A stretch of 47,284 nt of DNA, from assembly GCA_024228115.1 (NCBI GenBank), contig JAAETT010000700.1:1-47284 (forward strand). The letters run 5' to 3'. The notes under the pieces are model-generated. The model was not told the origin of the DNA, did no database searches, and was given only the letters and a program-made list of their open reading frames with translations. The number at the start of each line of letters is the position of its first letter. Position 1 is the stretch's first letter. This document shows, in pieces, positions 8,237 to 16,474 of the stretch. The position numbers were made by a program, and so were the translations under genes. The DNA is from a bacterium. Lineage in GTDB: Bacteria; Myxococcota_A; UBA9160; UBA6930.

Positions 8237-8992
8237 ATGATCCGGCCCGTCGCGCTCTTCATTCCTTGTTATGTCGACCAGCTGGCACCGGAGGTCGGAA
8301 TGGCCAGCGTCCGTGTTCTGGAACGCGCCGGCTGTGAGGTGAGCTACGAGTCGGAGCAGACATGTTGCGGCCAGCCCTTCTTGAACATGGGCGAAGCGAG
8401 CGCCGCGGCAAACCTCGCGGAGAGGCACCTGCGCCAGTTCGAGGGCCATGAGACCATCGTCTGCCCTTCCGGAAGTTGCGTTGCCACGGTACGCAACCGC
8501 TACGGCGAACTCGGAATCGGCCTCGACGAAGCCGATCGAGTCCAGCGCCGGAACACCTTCGAGCTGGGAGAATTCCTCGTGCGCGAACTGGGCACGACCT
8601 CGCTCGGCGCCCGCTTCGAGCACCGGGTCGCGGTGCTGCCGAGCTGCCATGGCCTGCGGGAGCTCGGCCTTGGCTCGCCGAGTGAGCTGCCGGGGGCGTC
8701 CGAGCCGGCACCGATCGACATCCTCCTCGATGCGGTCGCCGGGCTCGTCCGCGTACCCTCGGACCGCGACGAATGCTGTGGTTTCGGAGGGATGTTTGCC
8801 GTGAAATTCCCAGAAGTCTCAGCACGCATGGGCCGCGCCCGGCTGCGTGAATGGGCCGATGCGGGCGCAGAATACGTGACGAGCACCGACGTCAGCTGCC
8901 TCTTGCACCTGGACGGATTGCGACGCCGGGAGGGCTACGGACCCCAGCCGATCCATCTTGCCGAGATTCTCGCCGCGGGTGACGACGCGTGA
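8237..8992 (+). CDS. lutA: lactate utilization protein A, (Fe-S)-binding
   Basis: The 251-residue protein has two cysteine-rich CCG domains: CYVDQ with TCCGQPFLNMG, and SCHGLREL with DECCGFGGMF. This is the LutA/YkgE pattern, a subunit of the LutABC complex that oxidises L-lactate to pyruvate. It overlaps lutB by four bases (GTGA), so the genes are translationally coupled. Confidence 0.93.
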   Translation: MIRPVALFIPCYVDQLAPEVGMASVRVLERAGCEVSYESEQTCCGQPFLNMGEASAAANLAERHLRQFEGHETIVCPSGSCVATVRNRYGELGIGLDEADRVQRRNTFELGEFLVRELGTTSLGARFEHRVAVLPSCHGLRELGLGSPSELPGASEPAPIDILLDAVAGLVRVPSDRDECCGFGGMFAVKFPEVSARMGRARLREWADAGAEYVTSTDVSCLLHLDGLRRREGYGPQPIHLAEILAAGDDA

Positions 8993-10350
8993 CGAATCCC
9001 CTCGAACTCGGCGCGCGGGGCGGACTCGGAGACCCGGGGCGGCTCACGCGTCATGATGCCGCGGCCTTCGACCTGCGCACGCGACGGGATGCAGCCGCGG
9101 CGGAAGTCCCCGACTGGGAAGCCTTGCGCGAGCGCGCAGCGGCGATCAAGGCCCACAGCCTCGACCACCTCGATGCCTACCTCGAGGAATTCGAGACACA
9201 AGCGACCCGAGCTGGCGCAGTGGTTCACTGGGCCGAGGATGCGACTTCTCTGCAGCGCATCGTGGGTGGCTTGCTCGAAGAGCGCGGCGCGCAACGAGTC
9301 GTCAAGAGCAAATCCATGCTCACCGAAGAATGCGGGCTCAACCCCTACCTCGAAGCGCGGGGGATCCAGGTCGTGGACACCGATCTGGGCGAGCGAATCG
9401 TCCAGCTCTACCGCGAGCCGCCTTCGCATCTCATCGTGCCCGCCATCCACCGATCGCGTGAAGAAATCGGTGAACTCTTTCATCGGCATATGGGAACGCC
9501 ACGCGGCGAGACCTCGCCGGAGCGGCTCACCGGCGCAGCTCGGCGGGATCTTCGCGCGCGCTTCCTTGCGGCCCAGGCGACGATCACCGGTGTGAACTTT
9601 GCGGTGGCTGAAAGCGGATCGATCGTGGTGGTCACCAATGAGGGCAACGCCGATCTCGGCATGAGCCTGCCGCGTCTGCATGTGGCTTGTGTCGGAATCG
9701 AAAAGCTGGTCCCGCGCATGGAGGATCTTCCGGTCTTCCTGCGTCTGCTCGCCCGAAGCGCGACGGGCCAGCCGATTTCAGCCTACACGAGCGTGGTCAC
9801 CGGCCCTCGCCCCGGGGCGGAGTTGCACATCGTGCTCGTGGACAACGGAAGGACCGGGCTTCTCGCCCAGGAGAACCACCGAAGCGCCCTCGCCTGCATT
9901 CGCTGCGGTGCGTGCCTCAACACCTGCCCCGTCTATCGGCGATCCGGCGGTCATGCCTACCCGGGCCCGATTCCCGGCCCCATCGGCTCTGTCCTCGCGC
10001 CAGCCATGCGGGCCGAGGGCGCAGCACTGGTCCACGCATCCTCGTTATGCGGAAGCTGTACGGCGGTTTGTCCCGTTCGCATCGACCTCCATGATCAGCT
10101 GCTCACTTGGCGAACAGAGAGGATTCGACGCTGGACCCCGGCATCCAGCGCCTCCCGTCTGGCGGCGTGGGTCATGGCGCGTCCCGGTTGGTTCCGTTTC
10201 GCCAGCGGGATCGCTCGGAGCATCTGGCCCATCCTGCGTCGGCGCTTCCCCGGCAACCCGGCCCATGGCTGGCTGCGCACCCGGGAGCTTCCGCGCCATC
10301 CGGGGCCGAGTTTCGCGACGCGTTGGCGCCGGGAACGGGAGAAAGGATGA
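8989..10350 (+). CDS. lutB: lactate utilization protein B, iron-sulfur protein
   Basis: The 453-residue protein has the LutB DUF162-like N-terminal part followed by two ferredoxin-type cluster motifs: CIRCGACLNTCPVY near residue 304 and CGSCTAVCPV near residue 355. LutB is the electron-transfer subunit of LutABC. The start is GTG within the lutA stop region, and the end overlaps the lutC ATG (ATGA). The order lutA-lutB-lutC is the standard operon. Confidence 0.93.
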   Translation: MTNPLELGARGGLGDPGRLTRHDAAAFDLRTRRDAAAAEVPDWEALRERAAAIKAHSLDHLDAYLEEFETQATRAGAVVHWAEDATSLQRIVGGLLEERGAQRVVKSKSMLTEECGLNPYLEARGIQVVDTDLGERIVQLYREPPSHLIVPAIHRSREEIGELFHRHMGTPRGETSPERLTGAARRDLRARFLAAQATITGVNFAVAESGSIVVVTNEGNADLGMSLPRLHVACVGIEKLVPRMEDLPVFLRLLARSATGQPISAYTSVVTGPRPGAELHIVLVDNGRTGLLAQENHRSALACIRCGACLNTCPVYRRSGGHAYPGPIPGPIGSVLAPAMRAEGAALVHASSLCGSCTAVCPVRIDLHDQLLTWRTERIRRWTPASSASRLAAWVMARPGWFRFASGIARSIWPILRRRFPGNPAHGWLRTRELPRHPGPSFATRWRREREKG

Positions 10351-10982
10351 GCGACCGCGAAGCCATCCTGGGCCGCGTTCGTGCCGCCACGACCCACACC
10401 GCGAGCCATCCGGGCGCGCATCCCCCGCCGGAGCTACCCGGTGGCTTCGGACCTTTTGCCTCGCGCCTGCGGGCGGTTGGCGGGGAGGCCCATGGGCCGG
10501 TCGCAACCTGGGCGCTCGGAGAGGAAGCGATGCGGGTGGCTGGCCTCCGAGCCCAGGGTGGACGCATCCTCGCGACGGAAGGCGCGAGCGAGCGCCTTGG
10601 ACCTGGTCCGTGGATCGTCGCACCACCCAACACACCTCCCGGCGCCTTCGAGGATGTGGCCGTTGCCATTGTGGAAGGAACGGTGGGCGTCGCCGAGAAC
10701 GCCGCCGTCGCGGTGGAGGGCAAGCACGCGCAACACCGGGCCCTGCCTTTCCTATGCCGCTACTTGATCTTGCTCCTTCCGGTAGCCTGCATCTTCCCCG
10801 ACCAGCACCGGGCGACCGCAGCTCTGCCCGCGGACGCCTACGACGACCACCACCTGACCTGGATCAGTGGCCCGTCCAAGACGGCAGACATCGAGCAGAC
10901 CCTGGTCTACGGCGCCCACGGCCCGCTCTCGCTGGATGTGATCGCCTACGAAGCCCGCTGGTTGCGTTGGTCGAGGTGGTGA
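10347..10982 (+). CDS. lutC: lactate utilization protein C
   Basis: The 211-residue protein is LutC/YkgG (LUD domain), third subunit of the lactate oxidation complex. Family features include GTVGVAENAAVAV, LPFLCRYLILLLP and the C-terminal SGPSKTADIEQTLVYGAHGP. The product continues about 15 residues beyond the usual end (EARWLRWSRW), in the stretch where it overlaps the convergent kinase gene by 119 bases. Confidence 0.92.
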   Translation: MSDREAILGRVRAATTHTASHPGAHPPPELPGGFGPFASRLRAVGGEAHGPVATWALGEEAMRVAGLRAQGGRILATEGASERLGPGPWIVAPPNTPPGAFEDVAVAIVEGTVGVAENAAVAVEGKHAQHRALPFLCRYLILLLPVACIFPDQHRATAALPADAYDDHHLTWISGPSKTADIEQTLVYGAHGPLSLDVIAYEARWLRWSRW

Positions 10983-12978
10983 AGGCCAGGCCTACGCTGA
11001 AGCCGCCGCCTTCGGCGTTGCTGGTGCGTAGGGCGGCACCCATCTGCTCCGCCAGGCCTTTGACGAGGGAGAGGCCGATGCCCGTGCCCTGGGCGCGGCG
11101 GGTGAGTTCGTTCTCCTCCCGGTGGAATGGCTCGAAGATGCGTTTCTGACTTGCCGGCGGCACGCCAGGGCCACGATCTCGGACGGTCAACAGCACGCCG
11201 CCCTCGTCGCGCTCGAGAAGGATGCTCACCTTCTTCTGCCGAGCATCCTTGGCGTATTTCAGTGCATTGTCGACCAGGTTGAACAGGATCTGCAGCACGG
11301 CATCCCGGTCGAATCGCACGCCAGGTAGCTCGGGGGCGATCTCGACATCCAGATCGAAACCCTGCGCTTCGGCATGAGGCCGGAGAACTTCGCTGGCCTC
11401 CCGAACGACGGGGCCGAGATCGCCGACAACCCAACTCATCTCGCGACTACCGCGCTGAAGCCTCGAGAACTCGAGTACGTTGTCGATCAGGCGAGACAGG
11501 CGCTCGGACTCGGCGGTGATCGTACCGTAGTACTCGTGGCGCTTTTCTTCGGTCGGCACCATGCCATCACGCAGCATTTCGCCGTACATGCGGATCGCCG
11601 TAAGCGGCGTTTTCAGCTCGTGGGAAACCGCAGCCACGAAGTTGCTGCGGCGTTCCGCGAAGCCGATCGCAACCGCCACCATCCGGTAGACGGCGACCAA
11701 CCCAAGCGAACCCGCAAGAACCAATGCGAGGCTGAGCCCGTAGATCGTCCGGGCGCCAGAGCCCCCAGCCAACAACGGCAGGCTCAGATCGACGGCGAGC
11801 GCATCGAAGGGCTCTGCGAAACGGTGCCGATAGCTGAACGCCCCTTCGGAAGACGGCGCCGTTTCCACGCCAGGGAAGACCAGACGCGCCTCCACGCTCG
11901 GCAACCCCGCGAGAGCCGTGCTGAGCAGTACCGTCTCGAGGGCTCCTGTATCGAGGATCAGGCCCTGGCGCATCGCCTGGGTACCGCGCCAGATCGTGCG
12001 GTGAAGGACGAGATGCGTCTCGTCGAGGCGGAAACCCTGGATCGGATCGACGATGAGAGCGCCGGGTGCCGAGCTGGCCTTGGCGACCTGTCGTGCGACG
12101 GGCCTTGGTAAGCTGGGTTCGAAGCGTTGTGTCTCCGTTTCCGAAGGTTCCGCAAGGGTCGGAGTATCCTCCTCCACATACCCGTCTGCGAAGGCACCGG
12201 TATCTCCAACCGTGATGCCCAACGTGGATGGCATTGCATCCTGAACCTGCGGGGCAGACGGAGCGGCTGCAAAAGCACCCGTACTTCGACCTCCCATGGG
12301 AACCACGACTTCCTCGCTAGCCGGCGCCGCCTCGGCCACCTCGACCACCTTCTGACTGCGCTTCTGACGCAAGGCTGCGCCTCGATTCAGCGATTGCAAA
12401 GCGTCATAGGCACCCCCTAGCGAGCTGTCCTCATCGACCTCCTTGCGCAGTTCGCGATCCTTCTTCGCCGCAAGGCCTACCGCGACGGTCGTCCCGGGCG
12501 CCTGCTTTTCCTCCGCGCGCTCCGGTGGCGCAGCGTTCGGCCAGGCGCGACGAGCCAGGCCGAGCACTCGCTCGGCGGCGGCTTCCGCAGCGGGCGAAGG
12601 GAGAGGCTCACTTCCGCGGGCGTCTCCCGGGCCCGGGCGAAGAGGCGTATGCACGACGCCCTGGGCATCCACTTCGAAGTGCCCGATCACGAAAGCCTCG
12701 GGTGACGGTGCCGCTAGCGGTGAACGCAACAACACTCCCGGCTGGCTTCCGACCGGAGTCCACACATAGCGGTAGTGGCCGACAGGTCGCTCCTCCTCTA
12801 CCTGGAGGAAGACCGAGAGAGTGCGTTCCATCTCGTCGAAGACGCGCTCTGCCACGGCGCGATGTCTCCCGGCCTGCTCGACAGCGACACCGTCGAGGGC
12901 ACGGCGCACGAGAAGAAAACCGGGAACCGCAAGGCCCAAGGCCAATAGAACGAACACCAGACGGAGACGCGCCAGCAT
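10864..12978 (-). CDS. membrane sensor histidine kinase with large periplasmic domain
   Basis: The 704-residue product has a first helix at 5-25, a ~380-residue periplasmic part rich in Ala/Pro/Glu with no recognised sensor fold, and a second helix near 412-435. The kinase core follows, with phospho-acceptor His453 in SHELKTPL, the N box LVDNALKYA, DRGPGVPP and GTGIGLSLVKGL. No HAMP domain is evident. The ATG overlaps the regulator's stop by one base (TGATG). The last ~35 residues after GGGFSVGLAFT lie antisense to lutC and look non-native, so the original end was probably near 10970. Confidence 0.92.
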   Translation of the reverse strand: MLARLRLVFVLLALGLAVPGFLLVRRALDGVAVEQAGRHRAVAERVFDEMERTLSVFLQVEEERPVGHYRYVWTPVGSQPGVLLRSPLAAPSPEAFVIGHFEVDAQGVVHTPLRPGPGDARGSEPLPSPAAEAAAERVLGLARRAWPNAAPPERAEEKQAPGTTVAVGLAAKKDRELRKEVDEDSSLGGAYDALQSLNRGAALRQKRSQKVVEVAEAAPASEEVVVPMGGRSTGAFAAAPSAPQVQDAMPSTLGITVGDTGAFADGYVEEDTPTLAEPSETETQRFEPSLPRPVARQVAKASSAPGALIVDPIQGFRLDETHLVLHRTIWRGTQAMRQGLILDTGALETVLLSTALAGLPSVEARLVFPGVETAPSSEGAFSYRHRFAEPFDALAVDLSLPLLAGGSGARTIYGLSLALVLAGSLGLVAVYRMVAVAIGFAERRSNFVAAVSHELKTPLTAIRMYGEMLRDGMVPTEEKRHEYYGTITAESERLSRLIDNVLEFSRLQRGSREMSWVVGDLGPVVREASEVLRPHAEAQGFDLDVEIAPELPGVRFDRDAVLQILFNLVDNALKYAKDARQKKVSILLERDEGGVLLTVRDRGPGVPPASQKRIFEPFHREENELTRRAQGTGIGLSLVKGLAEQMGAALRTSNAEGGGFSVGLAFTTSTNATSGLRRRSHPARAGRGRRRPGSARCLPSWTGH

Positions 12979-13682
12979 CAGCCCGCGACCCGATAGCCTT
13001 CACCGCGGACGGTCTCGATCACGTCTCGCGCCTCGCCGAGCTTCTTTCTGAGGTTGGCGATGTGCATATCGACGGTTCGTGTCTCCAACCTCTCCGGGCG
13101 ATCGAAACCCCAGACTTCCTGAAGAAGCGTACGCCTGCTGACGATCCGCCCTCGCTCCTGGGCCAGCAGGGCCATCAGCTCGATCTCGCGTTTGGAAAGC
13201 TCGATCTCGCCTTCTCCAACCATGGCGACGCGACGTTCTGGATCCACCTGGACGCCACCGAGTGAAAACGGTGCAGCTCGCACCGCGACCCTGTTCGAGG
13301 CACGGCGCAGGAGCGCGTCGACCCGGGCCATCAGCTCGGCGATCGAAAAGGGTTTCGTCACGTAGTCATCGCTTCCGCATCGGAAACCGCGAACCACGTC
13401 CTCTTCCGAACCACGAGCCGTCAGCATCAGGATGGGCAAGCGCGGAAGCTCCGCGCGCAACTCCTCGCAGACATCGAAGCCGCTCTTGCCCGGAAGCATG
13501 ATATCGAGAAGGACCAGGTCGTATTGGCCGACCATGCCCTCTCGCAAGCCATCCTCGCCCGTGTCTGCCCCGGTCGGCGCATGGCCATGGAAGGCCAGCA
13601 CGTCGCAGAGGCCGCTCTGGATGGCGGGCTCGTCCTCGATCACCAGGATGCGCGCCTTCGTCTCTTGTTCGGTCGTCTTCAT
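12978..13682 (-). CDS. OmpR/PhoB-family response regulator
   Basis: The 234-residue protein has a receiver domain with Asp60 in DLVLLDIMLPGKSG and Lys110 in YVTKPFS, then an OmpR-type winged helix ending in VDMHIANLRKKLG and VRGEGYRVAG. It is the partner of the adjacent kinase. The ATG at 13682 is preferred, with AAGGA upstream. It is divergent from the PspA-like gene, and the shared intergenic region carries a direct repeat and a dyad that could be its binding sites. Confidence 0.95.
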   Translation of the reverse strand: MKTTEQETKARILVIEDEPAIQSGLCDVLAFHGHAPTGADTGEDGLREGMVGQYDLVLLDIMLPGKSGFDVCEELRAELPRLPILMLTARGSEEDVVRGFRCGSDDYVTKPFSIAELMARVDALLRRASNRVAVRAAPFSLGGVQVDPERRVAMVGEGEIELSKREIELMALLAQERGRIVSRRTLLQEVWGFDRPERLETRTVDMHIANLRKKLGEARDVIETVRGEGYRVAG

Positions 13683-13726
13683 GGAGGGTCCTTGCGGAGA
13701 GTGTAGAGAGCGATCGACCAGCGAAG

Positions 13727-13784
13727 GTAAATCCAACGTAAACGCCGAAGTGCCTGGTTTACCCGGCTTTTTCAGCACTTCGGC
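13727..13784. promoter_or_regulatory. candidate regulator-binding repeats in a divergent intergenic region
   Basis: The 179 bases between the regulator and the PspA-like gene hold GTAAA at 13727-13731 and again at 13738-13742 (11-base period), plus the inverted form GTTTAC at 13757-13762. OmpR/PhoB regulators commonly bind direct repeats with about this period, and the CpxR box is GTAAA-N5-GTAAA. A separate perfect 10-base inverted repeat, GCCGAAGTGC (13744-13753) and GCACTTCGGC (13775-13784), encloses the third site. The repeats are seen directly; the regulatory role is inferred. Confidence 0.45.
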
Positions 13785-13861
13785 ACGACGCCAGGTACAT
13801 CTGGTGAGGGCCCCTTCCTCTCGATCGGCCCCAACGACGACCTGCTTGAAAGGAGATTCCC

Positions 13862-14398
13862 ATGCCCTTGAGACTCATCGACCGCATCGGCGCGCTGTTG
13901 CGCGCGGATGCCCACGGCGTCGTGGACGCCCTGGAAGAGCGCGGCCTGCTGCTTCGCCAGGCGCTGCGCGAAGCAGAGCTGGAGCTGCTCCAGAAACGCG
14001 CTCGTGTGGCGGCACTGACCGAAGAAGAAGCGCGTCTGCGTGACGAGCATGAGCGGAGGCAGACGGCCGTGGCAGCGCTCGACGAAGATGTGGCACTCGC
14101 ACTCGCCGGCGAAAAGGAGGAGCTTGCGCGTTTCGCGGTTCGCCGACTCCTGCCGGAACGCCGGGAGCTCGAGAACCTCGGCACGCAGATCGAGGAAGTC
14201 GCCGCGGCGCGGGAGAAGCTGGAGCTGCGGCTCGAAGAACAGCAAGAGGCTTTCCAGGCGCTTCGCGTCCGGGCGCGAAGCCAGCTTGCACTGGCGTCGC
14301 GGCCCGCAGAGGCCTGCGACCCGCCGGACGTCGCGGACGAGGAGGTCGAACTCGAGCTGCTGCGCCGACGCGATGTGTTGGCGGGAGGTGTTGCGTGA
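13862..14398 (+). CDS. PspA/IM30-like coiled-coil protein
   Basis: The 178-residue protein starts with an amphipathic-type segment (MPLRLIDRIGALLRADAHGV) and then is almost wholly charged coiled coil to about residue 145, as in PspA/IM30/Vipp1 proteins that bind and remodel membranes. It is shorter than typical PspA (about 220), so the assignment is by layout rather than a signature. AAGGAG precedes the ATG. It is coupled (TGATG) to the next gene and divergent from a two-component system, suggesting an envelope-stress module. Confidence 0.6.
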   Translation: MPLRLIDRIGALLRADAHGVVDALEERGLLLRQALREAELELLQKRARVAALTEEEARLRDEHERRQTAVAALDEDVALALAGEKEELARFAVRRLLPERRELENLGTQIEEVAAAREKLELRLEEQQEAFQALRVRARSQLALASRPAEACDPPDVADEEVELELLRRRDVLAGGVA

Positions 14399-14937
14399 TG
14401 GCTTGGCACGGATTCGGACGCACGATCCTGTTTGGCGGGCTCGCCGCAGCCGGTTGGCCCGCGGTGTCCCTGCTGCTCCACCCGATTGCGGCGCCGGGCG
14501 ACGCCCTTGCGATCTACCTGCTCGCGGTGGCGTCGGTCTACGTCGCCGGCCTCGGCGCGAGCCCTCGGCGCGCGCTCGGCGCCGGCATGCTCGCGACCTT
14601 CATGAGCGCCGGCGTACTCGCCCTGGCCCCAGACCTTGGCAGTGCGATCGCCGGCGCGGTGGCCGTGCTCGCCATCGGCCGCGTGCGTCTCTTCCAGACC
14701 GGCGGCCTGGCGCGCAGCCTTGCCATCGAGGGCGTCGCCCTCAGCATCGGCCTACTGCTCGCTCGCGCCATCGCGGGCCCCGATCCGATGCACGTCGCCC
14801 TGGCGCTCTGGGCCTTCTTCCTGCCGCAGAGCCTCTACTTCCTGGTCGGCGGGGTGGTGACGCGCCGTGATCCGATCGATGGCCTCGACCCCTTCGACGC
14901 GGCCTACCACCGCGCTGAAGCCTTGATGGACGCCTGA
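14398..14937 (+). CDS. multi-pass membrane protein coupled to the PspA-like gene
   Basis: The 179-residue protein has five or six hydrophobic helices and a soluble C-terminal tail, DPFDAAYHRAEALMDA. The ATG overlaps the previous stop by one base. I do not recognise the family. A natural hypothesis is a membrane partner or anchor for the PspA-like coiled coil, playing the part of PspB/PspC, but the sequence shows no PspC motif. Confidence 0.65.
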   Translation: MAWHGFGRTILFGGLAAAGWPAVSLLLHPIAAPGDALAIYLLAVASVYVAGLGASPRRALGAGMLATFMSAGVLALAPDLGSAIAGAVAVLAIGRVRLFQTGGLARSLAIEGVALSIGLLLARAIAGPDPMHVALALWAFFLPQSLYFLVGGVVTRRDPIDGLDPFDAAYHRAEALMDA

Positions 14938-14950
14938 TGCGAAAGGCCCC

Positions 14951-15418
14951 TCAGTAGGTGCCGCCGAGCTTGCGGTGATCCCAGTTGACGACGCGGTCGG
15001 GCCGAATGCGGATGCCGGTACGCTTTGGAGCGGTGGCACGAAGCGAAGCTCGAAGTGCGTCGGCATCGACACTCTCGGGAAGGCTCTTCGAATTGATCCG
15101 CATGAGAATCTCGACGACTTCGTCGTCATCCCGCACCAGTTCCGCGGTTCCGTAGATGACGACACCGCGCAGCTCGTTGTACGCCTCGCCATCCTCCACG
15201 AGCAAGCTCACCCGGGGATCTCGTTCGAGGTTCTTGATCTTCTGGCTCTTCGTAAAGGTGCTCATCACGATCGCGCCGTCATCTTCGACACCGAACCACA
15301 TCGGCATCGGGTGAGGCACCCCATCCTTGCCGATCGAGCTGATGATGATCGTGTGACCTTTGGCGAGGAATTCGCGTTGTTCTTCCTCGGTCATGCGGAT
15401 CTGTTCTCGTCGGGACAT
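14951..15418 (-). CDS. pyridoxamine 5'-phosphate oxidase-like (PPOX) split-barrel protein
   Basis: The 155-residue protein has the split-barrel flavin/F420-binding pattern: GHTIIISSIGKDGVPHPMPM, then ERDPRVSLLVEDG and GVVIYGTAEL. Relatives include F420-dependent reductases and heme-utilisation proteins; the substrate is unknown. The ATG at 15418 is chosen because GGAGGG lies just upstream. It follows yjbQ on the same strand after a 17-base gap. Confidence 0.85.
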   Translation of the reverse strand: MSRREQIRMTEEEQREFLAKGHTIIISSIGKDGVPHPMPMWFGVEDDGAIVMSTFTKSQKIKNLERDPRVSLLVEDGEAYNELRGVVIYGTAELVRDDDEVVEILMRINSKSLPESVDADALRASLRATAPKRTGIRIRPDRVVNWDHRKLGGTY

Positions 15419-15435
15419 GGGCCCTCCTCGTCGCG

Positions 15436-15843
15436 CTACGGGCTGAGATGGATCAGGACGTGCCGCTCGGATCGTCCTCGGCGGTGCTCCCACAAGAAGA
15501 CGCCTTGCCAGGTGCCGAGGCCGAGCCGACCGCCGAGGACCGGAATGGCCAGGGAAGTCGCCGTCAGCGCCGCCTTGATATGGGCCGGCATATCGTCCGG
15601 CCCTTCGAGGGTATGTGTGTAGAGCGGATCGGCCTCGGGCACCAGCCGGTCGAGCCAGGCTTCGAGATCCCGCCGGGCGGAGGGGTCCACATTCTCCTGG
15701 ATCAAGAGGCTCGCCGACGTGTGCTGGACGAAGAGCGTGCACAGGCCCTCCTGGACAGCGGAGCCTGAAACGACGCTCTCCACCTGCTCCGTGAACTCAT
15801 GCAGTCCGGCCCCGGAGACGGTGAGAACCAGACGCTCGATCAC
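15436..15843 (-). CDS. yjbQ: YjbQ/UPF0047 family protein
   Basis: The 135-residue length and the motifs QHTSASLLIQEN, HTLEGPDDMPAHIK and LGTWQGVFLWEHR identify the YjbQ family. Members have weak thiamine-phosphate synthase activity and a conserved histidine metal site; their physiological role is unsettled. The start is GTG at 15843, inside the mazG stop (GTGA), so it is coupled to mazG. Confidence 0.92.
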   Translation of the reverse strand: MIERLVLTVSGAGLHEFTEQVESVVSGSAVQEGLCTLFVQHTSASLLIQENVDPSARRDLEAWLDRLVPEADPLYTHTLEGPDDMPAHIKAALTATSLAIPVLGGRLGLGTWQGVFLWEHRRGRSERHVLIHLSP

Positions 15844-16448
15844 TCCTCCGACCTCGGGGCATCCAACGCCCCTTCGAAATCCGCATTGGCCTCGCGCAGC
15901 GCTTGCTCCGGATCCAGCCCCGCCAAGCGGGCCTCCGAGACCATTGCAAAGAGTCGATCTCCGAAGGTCGCAGCTCCGCGAGAGGTCAATAGTTCGGGAC
16001 GACCCATATTCAACGCGCGTCGTTGAAGCTTTGCTGCTCGGGTCAATGCCGGAAGAGCGAGCGGAACCCCCGGATCGCCTTTCTGGCGGCGCTCCTCCGC
16101 CTTGATCTCTTCCCACCGCCGGGTTTGGTGGGTCGCATCTCCGGCCGGAGCCGCGCCGAATACGTGGGGATGTCGTCGCTCCATCTTCTCACAAACCGCA
16201 TCGACGACATCCGAGAACGCGAAGTCCCCCGCCTCTTCCGCCATGCGTGCGTGGAAGACGACCTGAAACAACAAGTCGCCGAGCTCATCGCGAAGCTCCG
16301 ATCGGTCGCCGCGACGGATCGCATCATCGACCTCATAGGCTTCTTCGATCGTGTAGGGCGCAATCGTTTCGAAGCGCTGCTCCAGATCCCAGGGGCAACC
16401 GTTCTCCGGATCCCGCAGCCTCGCCATCAGCGCGAGAAGCCGATCCAT
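15840..16448 (-). CDS. mazG: nucleoside triphosphate pyrophosphohydrolase MazG
   Basis: The 202-residue product has the metal-binding MazG motifs EEAYEVDDAI and ELGDLLFQVVFHARM and the NGCPWDLEQ start of the first repeat. MazG hydrolyses NTPs, including damaged ones, to monophosphates. It is shorter than E. coli MazG (263), having lost part of the C-terminal repeat. The ATG at 16448 has AAGGTGG upstream; GTG at 16469 is an alternative. It follows uvrA closely on the same strand, a DNA-maintenance pairing. Confidence 0.92.
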   Translation of the reverse strand: MDRLLALMARLRDPENGCPWDLEQRFETIAPYTIEEAYEVDDAIRRGDRSELRDELGDLLFQVVFHARMAEEAGDFAFSDVVDAVCEKMERRHPHVFGAAPAGDATHQTRRWEEIKAEERRQKGDPGVPLALPALTRAAKLQRRALNMGRPELLTSRGAATFGDRLFAMVSEARLAGLDPEQALREANADFEGALDAPRSEE

Positions 16449-16474
16449 GGGCGCCACCTTCGAGTCCACGATGG

